Assembly (NCBI GenBank): GCA_023410055.1
Contig: JAEYQK010000057.1
Location: 1 to 64,000 of the forward strand
DNA from: Acidobacteriota bacterium
GTDB lineage: Bacteria; Acidobacteriota; Terriglobia; Terriglobales; Acidobacteriaceae
Direction of reading: 5' to 3'
DNA: 64,000 bases
Within the stretch, counting starts at the first letter, position 1; the number at the start of each line of letters is the position of its first letter. The position numbers and the translations under genes are program-made. Shown one piece after another: positions 51,276 to 59,963 of this stretch. Under the pieces are notes generated by a model that saw only the letters and a list, made by a program, of their open reading frames with translations, was not told where the DNA came from and did no database searches.

Positions 51276-52769
51276 ATGAATCTTCCCAGGACTCTAGGTG
51301 AACTCAGGAACAGCACTTTCTCAGAAGAACAACTCCGTGCGAGAAGCGTGAAAGACGAGCTTCGCGAGAACCTGATTGCGAAACTCAGGTGCGACAAGCC
51401 GCTTTTTCCCGGCATTGTCGGCTATGAGGACACGGTAATCCCGCAGCTCGTGAATGCAATCTTGTCGAAGCACAACTTCATCCTGCTCGGGTTGCGTGGA
51501 CAGGCGAAGAGCCGAATTCTGCGGGCACTCACCTCCCTGCTCGATCCGCAGATGCCCTATGTAGCTGGTTGCGAGATCCACGATAATCCATACGCGCCGA
51601 TCTGCCGGCGTTGCCGTGAAGAGCTGGATCGACTCGGAGACGATCTGCCGCTCGACTATCTGACACCCGACGAGCGATACGTCGAGAAGCTCGCAACGCC
51701 CGACGTGACGATTGCCGACCTGATTGGTGACATCGATCCGATTAAGGCGGCGCGAGCTGGCCATGAACTCGCAAGCGAGCACACGGTTCACTACGGGCTG
51801 TTGCCGCGAGCAAATCGCGGCATATTTGCCATTAACGAACTGCCCGATCTGGCGGGAAAAATACAGGTCGGGCTGTTCAACATCATGCAGGAAGGCGATG
51901 TGCAGATTAAGGGCTATCCGATTCGCCTGCCGCTCGATATTGCTCTGGTCTTCAGCGCAAACCCCGAAGACTACACCGCGCGCGGAAAGATCATTACGCC
52001 GTTGAAGGATCGTATCGGGTCGGAAATACGCACACACTATCCCGCCACGATTGACGAAGGAATCGCTATTACGGCGCAAGAAGCATGGGCGGAGCGCAAC
52101 GGCAGCCACCACGTTCCGGCGTTCATCCGGGAGGTCGTGGAGCAGATTGCGTTCGTCGCGCGCGAAGACAAGCGCATCGACAAGCGTTCGGGGGTGAGCC
52201 AGAGACTTGCGATCAGCTGCATGGAAAACGTCATTTCCAATGCCGAACGCCGCGCCATCCGCAACAAGGAAGAGACGGTCGTTCCACGGGTCGGCGATAT
52301 CTACGCCGCGATGCCGGCAATCACCGGCAAACTGGAACTCGAGTACGAAGGCGAGATGCGCGGGGCCGACAACGTCGCACGGGAGATCATTCGCTCGGCC
52401 GTTGCCAGGACGTTCGACCGCTATTACGAAGGCGTGAATATGAACCAGATCGTCCAGTGGTTCGATCTTGGTGGCGAGATAAAGTTACCGGACTCAGCGC
52501 CCGCTGCTCAGGTGTTCAAGTCTTTGCGCGATATACAGGGACTGCAAGACAAGCTTGGCGCCCTTAGTGTAAAGAACTCCGACAAGCCCGAAGCGCAGGT
52601 CTCGGCCGCAGAGTTTGTGCTGGAAGGTCTGCACGCGCACAAGCGCATCGGGCGCAACGAAGAGCGTGTATTCAGCGCCGGAGAGAAACAACCGCGCCGC
52701 GCCGAACCCGGTTACGCGCACGAAGAAGAACGCGAAAAGCCGATTAGAAATCGAAGGCCGTTTAACTAG
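51276..52769 (+). CDS. MoxR/Mg-chelatase-like AAA+ ATPase
   Basis: A 497-residue AAA+ ATPase from the ATG at 51276. The P-loop reads GLRGQAKS (72-79), with Ala where Gly is usual. Walker B reads IFAINELPDL, with Asn-Glu instead of Asp-Glu. ALVFSANPEDYTARGKIITPLKDRIG holds the sensor and arginine-finger region. A Cys-rich insert (CEIHDNPYAPICRRCREEL) could bind zinc. MoxR ATPases act with VWA-domain partners as chaperones for metal or complex assembly, and a VWA gene follows 78 bp downstream. The stop codon abuts an inverted heptanucleotide array. Confidence 0.85.
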   Translation: MNLPRTLGELRNSTFSEEQLRARSVKDELRENLIAKLRCDKPLFPGIVGYEDTVIPQLVNAILSKHNFILLGLRGQAKSRILRALTSLLDPQMPYVAGCEIHDNPYAPICRRCREELDRLGDDLPLDYLTPDERYVEKLATPDVTIADLIGDIDPIKAARAGHELASEHTVHYGLLPRANRGIFAINELPDLAGKIQVGLFNIMQEGDVQIKGYPIRLPLDIALVFSANPEDYTARGKIITPLKDRIGSEIRTHYPATIDEGIAITAQEAWAERNGSHHVPAFIREVVEQIAFVAREDKRIDKRSGVSQRLAISCMENVISNAERRAIRNKEETVVPRVGDIYAAMPAITGKLELEYEGEMRGADNVAREIIRSAVARTFDRYYEGVNMNQIVQWFDLGGEIKLPDSAPAAQVFKSLRDIQGLQDKLGALSVKNSDKPEAQVSAAEFVLEGLHAHKRIGRNEERVFSAGEKQPRRAEPGYAHEEEREKPIRNRRPFN

Positions 52770-52843
52770 TTCTCAGTTCCCGGTTCTCAGTTCTCAGTTG
52801 GGAACCGGGGCCGCTGAGAACTGAGAACTGGCGACTGAGAACT
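52768..52843. repeat. Inverted pair of heptanucleotide tracts (AGTTCTC / GAGAACT)
   Basis: Five units of AGTTCTC type (52768-52802) are followed by four units of GAGAACT type (52816-52843). The two tracts are reverse complements and can fold into a long hairpin with a 15-bp core, GTTCTCAGTTCTCAG with its complement. It fills the gap between the ATPase stop and the VWA ATG, ending 3 nt before the start codon. It leaves no normal ribosome site. Confidence 0.88.
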
Positions 52844-52846
52844 GCC

Positions 52847-54091
52847 ATGAAGTTCATTCGTTATTCCAAATACGTTGGCGATCCTGCTTCCGAGATGAGC
52901 ATGGAAGATCTGCTCAGCGCTCTTTCCGACTTCCTGCTGAACAGCGGTTTTGACAGCCCGTACCAGAACTTCTACGAGATGTCGGATGGCGAGCAGTCGA
53001 TGGACGCGCTGCGCCAGGCCATTGAGGACGCGCTCATGAATGAAGAGTTCATGGAGGGCCTGCGCGAACGACTGGAACAGATGAAAGCCGAGGGCACCCT
53101 TGATGACCTTATCGAACAGGTCATCGAGCGAATGCAGCAGGAGGACTACATCTCGGCCGAACAGCCGCCCGACCCGTCGCAACAGCAACAAGGTGTCGGC
53201 GGACAGGTCGGACGGAACCAGTCGCAGGTGAAATTCGAGATCACCGACAAGAGCCTCGACTTCCTGGGATTCAAGACGCTTCGGGACCTTTTGGGATCAT
53301 TGGGAAAGTCGAGCTTTGGACGTCACGATACGCGTGACATGTCGACCGGGGTGGAGGCCAGCGGTGCATCGCGGCACTATGAATTCGGCGACACGCTAAA
53401 CCTGGACATAACGGCCACACTGTCGAGCGCGATTCAACGCGAGGGACTCGGGCTGCCGCTGAAGCTGGAGTACTCCGACTTGCAGGTGCATCAGTGTGAA
53501 TACCAGTCTTCGTGTGCGACGGTGCTGATGCTCGACTGCTCGCACTCCATGATTCTTTACGGGGAGGATCGCTTCACGCCAGCTAAGAAGGTGGCAATGG
53601 CGCTGTCACACCTCATCCGGACGCAGTATGCGGGTGATTCGCTCAGTCTCATCCTCTTCCACGATTCGGCAGAGGAGGTACCGCTGTCGCAACTGGCGCG
53701 AGTAAAGGTGGGCCCGTACTACACCAATACGCGGGAAGGCCTTCGCCTTGCGCAACGGATACTGCAACGCCAGCGCAAGGACATGAAACAGATCGTGATG
53801 ATCACCGACGGCAAGCCCTCGGCTCTCACACTGGAAGACGGGCGCATATACAAGAACGCCTTCGGCCTCGACCCGCTTGTGGTCAGCCAGACGCTGGAGG
53901 AAGTGTCGAAGTGTAAGCGGGCCGGTATCATGATCAATACCTTCATGCTGGCGTCTGATTACGGTCTGGTGCAGTTTGTGCAGAAGGTCACGGAAATGTG
54001 CCGCGGCAAGGCCTACTTTACGACGCCGTATACACTCGGTCAGTACCTGCTGATGGACTACATGTCGCGGAAAACCAAGACGGTGCATTAG
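52847..54091 (+). CDS. VWA-domain protein, partner of the MoxR-like ATPase
   Basis: A 414-residue cytosolic protein. The N-terminal half is helical and acidic. A linker rich in Gln and Gly (DPSQQQQGVGGQVGRNQ, about 105-122) precedes the C-terminal von Willebrand A domain. The metal-ion-dependent adhesion site is DCSHS (230-234), with a conserved Thr/Asp pair further on (MITDGKPSAL). The arrangement matches the VWA partners of MoxR ATPases, such as ViaA with RavA, which bind metal and work in complex maturation. The start ATG at 52847 has no Shine-Dalgarno because a hairpin array occupies that place, so expression may be coupled to the ATPase gene. Confidence 0.85.
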   Translation: MKFIRYSKYVGDPASEMSMEDLLSALSDFLLNSGFDSPYQNFYEMSDGEQSMDALRQAIEDALMNEEFMEGLRERLEQMKAEGTLDDLIEQVIERMQQEDYISAEQPPDPSQQQQGVGGQVGRNQSQVKFEITDKSLDFLGFKTLRDLLGSLGKSSFGRHDTRDMSTGVEASGASRHYEFGDTLNLDITATLSSAIQREGLGLPLKLEYSDLQVHQCEYQSSCATVLMLDCSHSMILYGEDRFTPAKKVAMALSHLIRTQYAGDSLSLILFHDSAEEVPLSQLARVKVGPYYTNTREGLRLAQRILQRQRKDMKQIVMITDGKPSALTLEDGRIYKNAFGLDPLVVSQTLEEVSKCKRAGIMINTFMLASDYGLVQFVQKVTEMCRGKAYFTTPYTLGQYLLMDYMSRKTKTVH

Positions 54092-54250
54092 CGCGGCAGC
54101 TCGAAACCTTCTTAAATGCGGTGATTCTCCGGAAACCCGTGGCCCGCGATAACCACATCTCATGAATTCCGAGTAGACAAGCGCCGCACCAGCTTCGCAC
54201 AACGAGCACATTTGCTTGGATTAGCGGTAAACACAAAGTAAACTGACCGC

Positions 54251-56083
54251 GTGCCCGGCATTTTCGAATATGGCTATGCCCGCATTCAACGGCTGTTTAC
54301 GCACCTACAGCATTTTCCGCGGGCGATCACGATCGTGTGGAAGGCGGCTCGTCATCTTACGACCGTTTGGATCGCACTGCTCGCGGCTCAAGGCCTGCTG
54401 CCTCTAGCGACTGTCTATTTGACTCGGGCGTTAGTGAACGCACTTGTGCGCGCTGCGCGCTCCAACGGACATTGGACAGATATCAGGCACACCCTGGTTC
54501 TTGCCGCCTGGATGGGCGCGGTGATGCTGGCGGCTCAGCTGTTACGCAGTGCGACAATCTGGGTGCGTGCGGCGCAGTCAGAATTGGTAAAAGACTACCT
54601 CGCCGAACTGATTCAGAAGAAGTCGGTTGAAGTGGACCTTGCCTTCTACGATTCGTCGGATTTTTACGATCATCTCCATCGAGCGCGAACGGAGGCAACT
54701 TACAGGCCTTCCGTAATGATCGACAGTGTTGGGACGATTCTGCAAAGCCTGATCACGACGATAGGCTTGGTCGGGGTTCTTGTTCCCTTCGGCCCGTTTC
54801 TGCCAGTCGCCCTACTCGCCAGCGGCATGCCAGTTCTCTATGTCACGTTGAAAGCCGGACAGAGGAGACACCTCTGGAATCAGAAGGTCACGGTCGAAGA
54901 TCGGCGCTCCTGGTACTACGACGCACTGCTTACAAATGGGGACAGCGCCTCCGAAGTGCGGCTGTTCGGACTGGGCGGATACTTTCGCGACGCCTATCAG
55001 GGAATTCGGCATCACCTGCGGTCAGAACGATCTCGGGTTGCGCGCAAAGAGGCCCTTGAAGAATTGTGGGCAGGGCTGGCATCGCTCGTGCTGGCAGCAA
55101 TCACAATCTCTTGGATGATATGGCGCGCCATCAGCGGTGTCGTATCGATCGGCGACCTCGCACTTTTTTACCAGGCGTTCAACCAGGGATTGGGCGTCGC
55201 GCGCGCGTCGCTTGAGAACATTGGGCGGCTCTATGAAAACACTCTGTTCTTGGGAAACCTGTTCGAGTTTCTTGACCTGAAGCCGCAGGTCACCACCCCT
55301 GCGAATCCATCGCCTACCCCCACAGGTCTGGCTACGGGAATTTGTTTTCGGAATGTGACGTTCCGTTATCCCGGCAGTGACAGGGTTGCTCTTCGGAACT
55401 TTTCCGTCGAAATGCACCCCGGGCAAATTGTCGCGTTCGTGGGCCCCAATGGCGCAGGAAAGAGTACGCTTATCAAGTTGCTCTGCCGCTTTTATGATCC
55501 GGATTTCGGATCAATAGAGATTGATGGAATCCCAATAAGCAGGGTTTCGCTGGAGAGCCTGCGGCGGCGGCTAACAGTTCAGTTCCAGAGTTCGGTTCAA
55601 TACAACGCAACTGCAGCAGCGAACATTCGTTATGGCGATATCACTGCGCACGACGAATCTGTGCTCGCCGGCGTGGAGGATGCCGCAAAGACTGCGGGCG
55701 CAGATGAGTTCATCGGCGCACTGCCGGATGGTTACGACACTCAGCTGGGACGGTGGTTCGTCAGCGGAAATGAATTGAGCGTCGGACAGTGGCAGCGCAT
55801 GGGACTTGCGCGAACGTTTTTCCGCTCCGCGCCGATCATAATCCTTGATGAACCAACTAGCGCCATGGACCCGTGGGCGGAGATCGAGTGGGCCGAACGT
55901 TTCCGCGCGACGGCAAAGGGACGGATAGGAATCATCATTACCCACCGATTTACCACGGCCATGTTCGCGGACACGATTCATGTCGTGTTCGATGGGAGCA
56001 TTATCGAATCAGGCACGCACGAGCAATTGTTGTCACGCGCCGGACTGTATGCCCAGGGATGGGCGGCTCAGAACCGCACTTAG
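54251..56083 (+). CDS. ABC exporter with fused membrane and ATPase domains
   Basis: A 610-residue half-transporter. Six hydrophobic segments occupy residues about 30-320 (for example VWIALLAAQGLLPLATVYLTRAL, then LVLAAITISWMIWRAI). The nucleotide-binding domain starts near 360 with Walker A GPNGAGKST (398-406), signature LSVGQWQRMGLARTF and Walker B IIILDEPTSAMD. It works as a homo- or heterodimer to export lipids, peptides or drugs. The GTG at 54251 is the apparent start and lacks a clear ribosome site. It is the first of the plus-strand genes in the polysaccharide-like region and may export a glycolipid, but that is inferred. Confidence 0.88.
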   Translation: MPGIFEYGYARIQRLFTHLQHFPRAITIVWKAARHLTTVWIALLAAQGLLPLATVYLTRALVNALVRAARSNGHWTDIRHTLVLAAWMGAVMLAAQLLRSATIWVRAAQSELVKDYLAELIQKKSVEVDLAFYDSSDFYDHLHRARTEATYRPSVMIDSVGTILQSLITTIGLVGVLVPFGPFLPVALLASGMPVLYVTLKAGQRRHLWNQKVTVEDRRSWYYDALLTNGDSASEVRLFGLGGYFRDAYQGIRHHLRSERSRVARKEALEELWAGLASLVLAAITISWMIWRAISGVVSIGDLALFYQAFNQGLGVARASLENIGRLYENTLFLGNLFEFLDLKPQVTTPANPSPTPTGLATGICFRNVTFRYPGSDRVALRNFSVEMHPGQIVAFVGPNGAGKSTLIKLLCRFYDPDFGSIEIDGIPISRVSLESLRRRLTVQFQSSVQYNATAAANIRYGDITAHDESVLAGVEDAAKTAGADEFIGALPDGYDTQLGRWFVSGNELSVGQWQRMGLARTFFRSAPIIILDEPTSAMDPWAEIEWAERFRATAKGRIGIIITHRFTTAMFADTIHVVFDGSIIESGTHEQLLSRAGLYAQGWAAQNRT

Positions 56084-56165
56084 CAGCTTTGAAGTGCTCG
56101 ATCATGCCCAAATTTCGATGTGTTAATCTGTTGCGAGTTCCTCAATCGAGAATTGTAGTTACAAG

Positions 56166-58385
56166 ATGAAGCAGTTGCTGCAAAGCGTCTCAAGCGGCCA
56201 GGCGTTCGTTGCCGAGGTCCCCACCCCGAAACCCGGTAGCGGTGAAGTTCTCGTTCGCGTCCATGCATCCTTGATTTCCGCTGGAACCGAGAAAACCGCC
56301 GTTGATTTCGCCGAGAAGAACATCCTTCAGAAGGCGATGGCGCGCCCCGACCTGGTTCGCCAGGTCGTGGATAAGGCAAAGCGCGAGGGCGTCCTCTCGA
56401 CTTACGATACTGTGAGGAACCGCCTGGACACCGATCTGGCGCTCGGTTACAGCAACGCCGGAATCGTGATTGCTATCGGCTCGGCAATCGGCGACATGAA
56501 ACCAGGAGATCGAGTTGCCTGCGCAGGTGCAGGTTATGCTTCGCACGCTGAAGTTGCTCGCGTGCCGCGTAACCTTGTTGCGCTGATTCCCGAAGGACGG
56601 CACGAGGTCACATTTGAGGAAGCTGCTTTCACGACTGTCGCCTCGATTGGGATGCAGGGGCTGCGACTGGCCGAACCACAACTGGGGGAAACCGTTGCGG
56701 TAATTGGCCTGGGCCTGATTGGCTTGTTGGTTGTACAGATGGCAAAGGCCGCAGGCTGCGCTGTGGTCGGAATGGACGTGAATGCAGAACGCTGCCGACT
56801 TGCTGAGCGCCTGGGCTGCGACGGTACCGCACAGTCAGCTGATGAGATGAAACAGCTCGTCATCGGACGGTCGTTTGCGCGCGGAGCCGATGCAGTGATC
56901 ATCACAGCAGCTACCGCCAGCAGCGGTCCGGTGGAACTCGCCGGCGAATTGGCCCGTTCGCGCGGACGAGTGGTTGTTGTCGGTGCAGTTGGGCTGCAGT
57001 TGCCGCGGAAGCCTTATTACGACAAGGAACTGGTGTTTCGGATTTCGTGTTCTTACGGACCCGGCCGCTACGATCCCGAGTATGAAGAAAAGGGACACGA
57101 CTATCCGATTGGCTTTGCTCGCTGGACCGAGAATCGAAACATGGAAGCCGTTCTGCAACTGATTGCGGACGGCAAGCTCGATGTCGCATCGCTGATTACG
57201 CATCGCTTCCCGATCGAAGACGGGACTCGCGGCTACGAACTAATCAGTGGCAAAACCGGGGAACCCTTCCTCGGAGTTGTTCTCCAATACCCGAAAGAAC
57301 CGGGTCTGTCGCGCCGCATAGAGCTGAAACCGGATGCGAAGGCTCACGGCACAGCCGATAAGATCACTGTCGGGATGATCGGGGCTGGCAATTTTGCGAC
57401 CGGCGTCCTACTTCCCGCGATGAAAAAAGTTCCGGGCATAGAACTCACCGCGATCTGCACCAGCACGGGAGCGACCGCCCGCGGAGTAGGGTCGCGTCTC
57501 GGATTTCGGTATTGCACAACGGACCGTGAAGAGCTATTGCGTGATTCTTCCATCAACACGGTCGTGATCGCCACTCGTCACGCCGCCCATGCTGCTCAAG
57601 TTATCTCCGCACTCGGAGCACACAAGAACGTTTTCTGCGAAAAGCCGCTTTGCGTGAACGAGAGCGAACTTGCCGAAGTGGTGTGCGCCTATGCTAACGC
57701 AACTGCGGCAGGTAACTTGAACCTGATGGTCGGCTTCAACCGCCGGTTTTCACCGATGGCGGTTGAACTAGAGAAGTTCGTTCGCCGGATGGGTGAACCG
57801 ATCATGGTCAACTACCGGGTGAATGCGGGCTTTATCCCTCCGGAACACTGGACGCAAGACCCGGAGCAGGGCGCAGGACGCATTATCGGAGAGGTGTGTC
57901 ATTTTGTAGATTTCTGCGCGTTCCTAACCGGAAACGTTGTTACGTCTGTGCAGGCTACTACTCTTCCTAATGCCGGGCACTACCGCGACGACAATCTCTC
58001 GGCAACGCTCGGTTTTGATGATGGCTCCATTGCCAACATCACTTATGTCGCAAACGGAGACAAGTCGCTGGCGAAAGAGCGCGTCGAAGTGTTTGGGGGA
58101 GGAGCGGCCGCAGTTCTCGACGACTTCCGCGAACTCTCATTGATTAAGGGCGGTCGCACAAAGACGTCGCGATCGAAGCTTCGTCAGGATAAGGGGCATC
58201 TGGGCGAGTGGCAGGCATTCGCCTCGGCGCTTAAGAAAGGCGAAGCTGCTCCGATCAGTTTCGAGTCAATCGTCAATACCACGCTGACAACGTTCAAAAT
58301 CATTGAGGCCAGCTCAATCGGAAAGAGAGTTGCGGTTGAAAGCGCCGGCTTCGTCGCAAATGCGATTCCTGAATCCACAGACTGA
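56166..58385 (+). CDS. Bidomain oxidoreductase: zinc-type dehydrogenase fused to Gfo/Idh/MocA
   Basis: A 739-residue fusion. Residues 1-375 form an alcohol-dehydrogenase-like medium-chain domain (GEVLVRVHASLISAGTE, then VIGLGLIGLLVVQMAKAAG). Catalytic zinc Cys residues are not obvious. Residues about 395-735 form a Gfo/Idh/MocA domain with VGMIGAGNFATGVLLPAM and the EKPLC sugar-dehydrogenase motif. Fusions of this type occur in exopolysaccharide and O-antigen loci beside nucleotide-sugar genes, as here. A role in sugar oxidation or epimerisation is likely but the substrate is unknown. It is convergent with wecB, 9 bp apart. Confidence 0.88.
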   Translation: MKQLLQSVSSGQAFVAEVPTPKPGSGEVLVRVHASLISAGTEKTAVDFAEKNILQKAMARPDLVRQVVDKAKREGVLSTYDTVRNRLDTDLALGYSNAGIVIAIGSAIGDMKPGDRVACAGAGYASHAEVARVPRNLVALIPEGRHEVTFEEAAFTTVASIGMQGLRLAEPQLGETVAVIGLGLIGLLVVQMAKAAGCAVVGMDVNAERCRLAERLGCDGTAQSADEMKQLVIGRSFARGADAVIITAATASSGPVELAGELARSRGRVVVVGAVGLQLPRKPYYDKELVFRISCSYGPGRYDPEYEEKGHDYPIGFARWTENRNMEAVLQLIADGKLDVASLITHRFPIEDGTRGYELISGKTGEPFLGVVLQYPKEPGLSRRIELKPDAKAHGTADKITVGMIGAGNFATGVLLPAMKKVPGIELTAICTSTGATARGVGSRLGFRYCTTDREELLRDSSINTVVIATRHAAHAAQVISALGAHKNVFCEKPLCVNESELAEVVCAYANATAAGNLNLMVGFNRRFSPMAVELEKFVRRMGEPIMVNYRVNAGFIPPEHWTQDPEQGAGRIIGEVCHFVDFCAFLTGNVVTSVQATTLPNAGHYRDDNLSATLGFDDGSIANITYVANGDKSLAKERVEVFGGGAAAVLDDFRELSLIKGGRTKTSRSKLRQDKGHLGEWQAFASALKKGEAAPISFESIVNTTLTTFKIIEASSIGKRVAVESAGFVANAIPESTD

Positions 58386-58394
58386 TCTGGAGTT

Positions 58395-59459
58395 TCAACT
58401 CACGACTATCTTTGCGATTCTCTCGGCGGCGTGGCCGTCCCAGAGTGGCGGAGTCTTTCCCGATTTCGGCTGACCCGAGACGATACGTTCGAGTTCGCTC
58501 CGCAACAGATTCATATCGCGACCGACGAGCGTGTTTGTGCCGAGTGAAACGGTTACGGGTCGTTCGGTGTTTTCACGAACCGTGAGGCACGGAACGCCCA
58601 AAAATGTGGTTTCTTCCTGGATCCCACCGGAGTCAGTGATAATAACGGCCGCACGCGACTGTAAGCCCAAGAATTGCATATAAGGCAACGGGTCCATCAT
58701 CCGTATGCATTCGGCTTTCGCGGCAAGTCCAAAATCCGCTAGACGTTGGCGCGTTCGCGGATGAACTGGGAATACAATTGTTAGCCGCTCGCCGATTTCA
58801 CTGAGAGTTTTAAGCAGGCCGCCCATGAATACGGGATCATCCACATTCGCCGGGCGATGCATGGTCACAAGCGCATAACGTTCTGGAACGTCGGCGGCGA
58901 CCTGGGCCTTTGCCTTCGGCAGCAGACGAACTAATGTGTCGATCATTACGTTACCGACCAGGTGTATCTTCTCTCTCGAAATGCCCTCACGAATGAGGTT
59001 TTCGTCGCCGTCTGCCGAGGGCGTAAACAGCATGTCAGCGATCTGGTCGGTCAGAAGACGATTGATCTCCTCAGGCATTGTACGATCACAGGACCGCAAC
59101 CCAGCCTCCACGTGGCCGACGCGGACAAGCAATTTTGCGCAGACGATTGCGGCCGCTACGGTTGAGTTCACATCACCGTAGACCAGAACGAAGTCGGGCT
59201 TGCGCTCAAGCACAACCGATTCAAAGCGGCTCATGATCGCCGCGGTCTGTTGCGCATGACTGCCGGATCCAACCTGCAAGTTCACGTCCGGTTCGGGAAT
59301 CTCGAGCTCCCGAAAAAACACGTCGGACATGTTGGCGTCATAATGCTGTCCTGTATGGACAACTATCTGCTTGACTCCGCTATGCCCCTGAAGCGCTCGT
59401 ATAACCGGAGCCGCCTTCATGAAATTCGGGCGCGCGCCTACAACATGAATGATCTGCAT
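58395..59459 (-). CDS. wecB: UDP-N-acetylglucosamine 2-epimerase
   Basis: A non-hydrolysing epimerase of 354 residues that makes UDP-N-acetylmannosamine. It shows the N-terminal VVGARPNFMKAAPVIRAL and HTGQHYD motifs. VEAGLRSCDRTMPEEINRLLTD lies in the middle and ITDSGGIQEETTFLGVPCLTVRENTERP near the end, all diagnostic. UDP-ManNAc can feed the nucleotide-sugar dehydrogenase at 59964-61322 to give UDP-ManNAcA or a related sugar for surface glycans. It follows a small membrane-protein gene on the minus strand. Confidence 0.96.
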   Translation of the reverse strand: MQIIHVVGARPNFMKAAPVIRALQGHSGVKQIVVHTGQHYDANMSDVFFRELEIPEPDVNLQVGSGSHAQQTAAIMSRFESVVLERKPDFVLVYGDVNSTVAAAIVCAKLLVRVGHVEAGLRSCDRTMPEEINRLLTDQIADMLFTPSADGDENLIREGISREKIHLVGNVMIDTLVRLLPKAKAQVAADVPERYALVTMHRPANVDDPVFMGGLLKTLSEIGERLTIVFPVHPRTRQRLADFGLAAKAECIRMMDPLPYMQFLGLQSRAAVIITDSGGIQEETTFLGVPCLTVRENTERPVTVSLGTNTLVGRDMNLLRSELERIVSGQPKSGKTPPLWDGHAAERIAKIVVS

Positions 59460-59522
59460 TAGAACTCTTCAATCTGAGCAGGTTACTGTAGCAGTGCAGA
59501 ATAACGCTTTGGGACCTGCGTA

Positions 59523-59834
59523 TCAAATACCCGCATGCGTTTGGTTTTTTCCCTGTGGCGGAAATGGTAAATGCTCCCAACCAAACTCCTCGTCAGCGAC
59601 ATCCTCGAAGGTTTCATCTACCTGCGCAGCTTGGGTCACGGGCGGTCTAGCTGGCACGAACCGGCGCACAGACCTGGCGGAGTTCGAGGCACTCTCGACG
59701 GCTAAAGCCAACTCCCGGTTGAACTCGCTCCTGATTCGGTCCATCGCGCATTGTCGCTGCAAGGTCACCAGGAGGCCGCCCACCGATGCACCAAGAAAAA
59801 ACACCGCTGTGATGAAGAACGCTGAACCTTCCAT
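59523..59834 (-). CDS. Small single-pass membrane protein of unknown function
   Basis: A 103-residue protein with one N-terminal helix (SAFFITAVFFLGASVGGLLVTL, residues about 4-25) and a cytosolic charged tail (MDRIRSEFNRELALAVESAS, then RRFVPARPP). I do not recognise a family. I chose the ATG at 59834, which places the helix at the N-terminus. The longer frame reads back through the terminator at 59905. It lies between the nucleotide-sugar dehydrogenase and wecB on the same strand and may be co-transcribed with wecB (63 bp). A role in chain-length control or complex anchoring is only a guess. Confidence 0.6.
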   Translation of the reverse strand: MEGSAFFITAVFFLGASVGGLLVTLQRQCAMDRIRSEFNRELALAVESASNSARSVRRFVPARPPVTQAAQVDETFEDVADEEFGWEHLPFPPQGKNQTHAGI

Positions 59835-59904
59835 ATTGTCCAATCCTCTTGGACGTATATCGGCCGGAACCGTCAGTTCAATTAGTTCCCGAGACACAAT
59901 ACGA

Positions 59905-59934
59905 AAGGCACGTGCTCTGCCTGGCACGTGCCTT
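59905..59934 (-). terminator. Hairpin ending the nucleotide-sugar dehydrogenase transcript
   Basis: A perfect 11-bp stem, AAGGCACGTGC with GCACGTGCCTT and an 8-nt loop, lies 30 nt past the dehydrogenase stop on the minus strand. The following bases are TCGTATTG, only weakly T-rich. It separates the dehydrogenase from the small membrane gene and wecB. Confidence 0.7.
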
Positions 59935-59963
59935 CTAGATTAGAAAACTCTAATCGCCGGCGA

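Noticed and set aside
59449..59943. 164-codon plus-strand frame between wecB and the dehydrogenase
   Set aside because: Overlaps a better-supported minus-strand membrane-protein frame and runs through the terminator hairpin.
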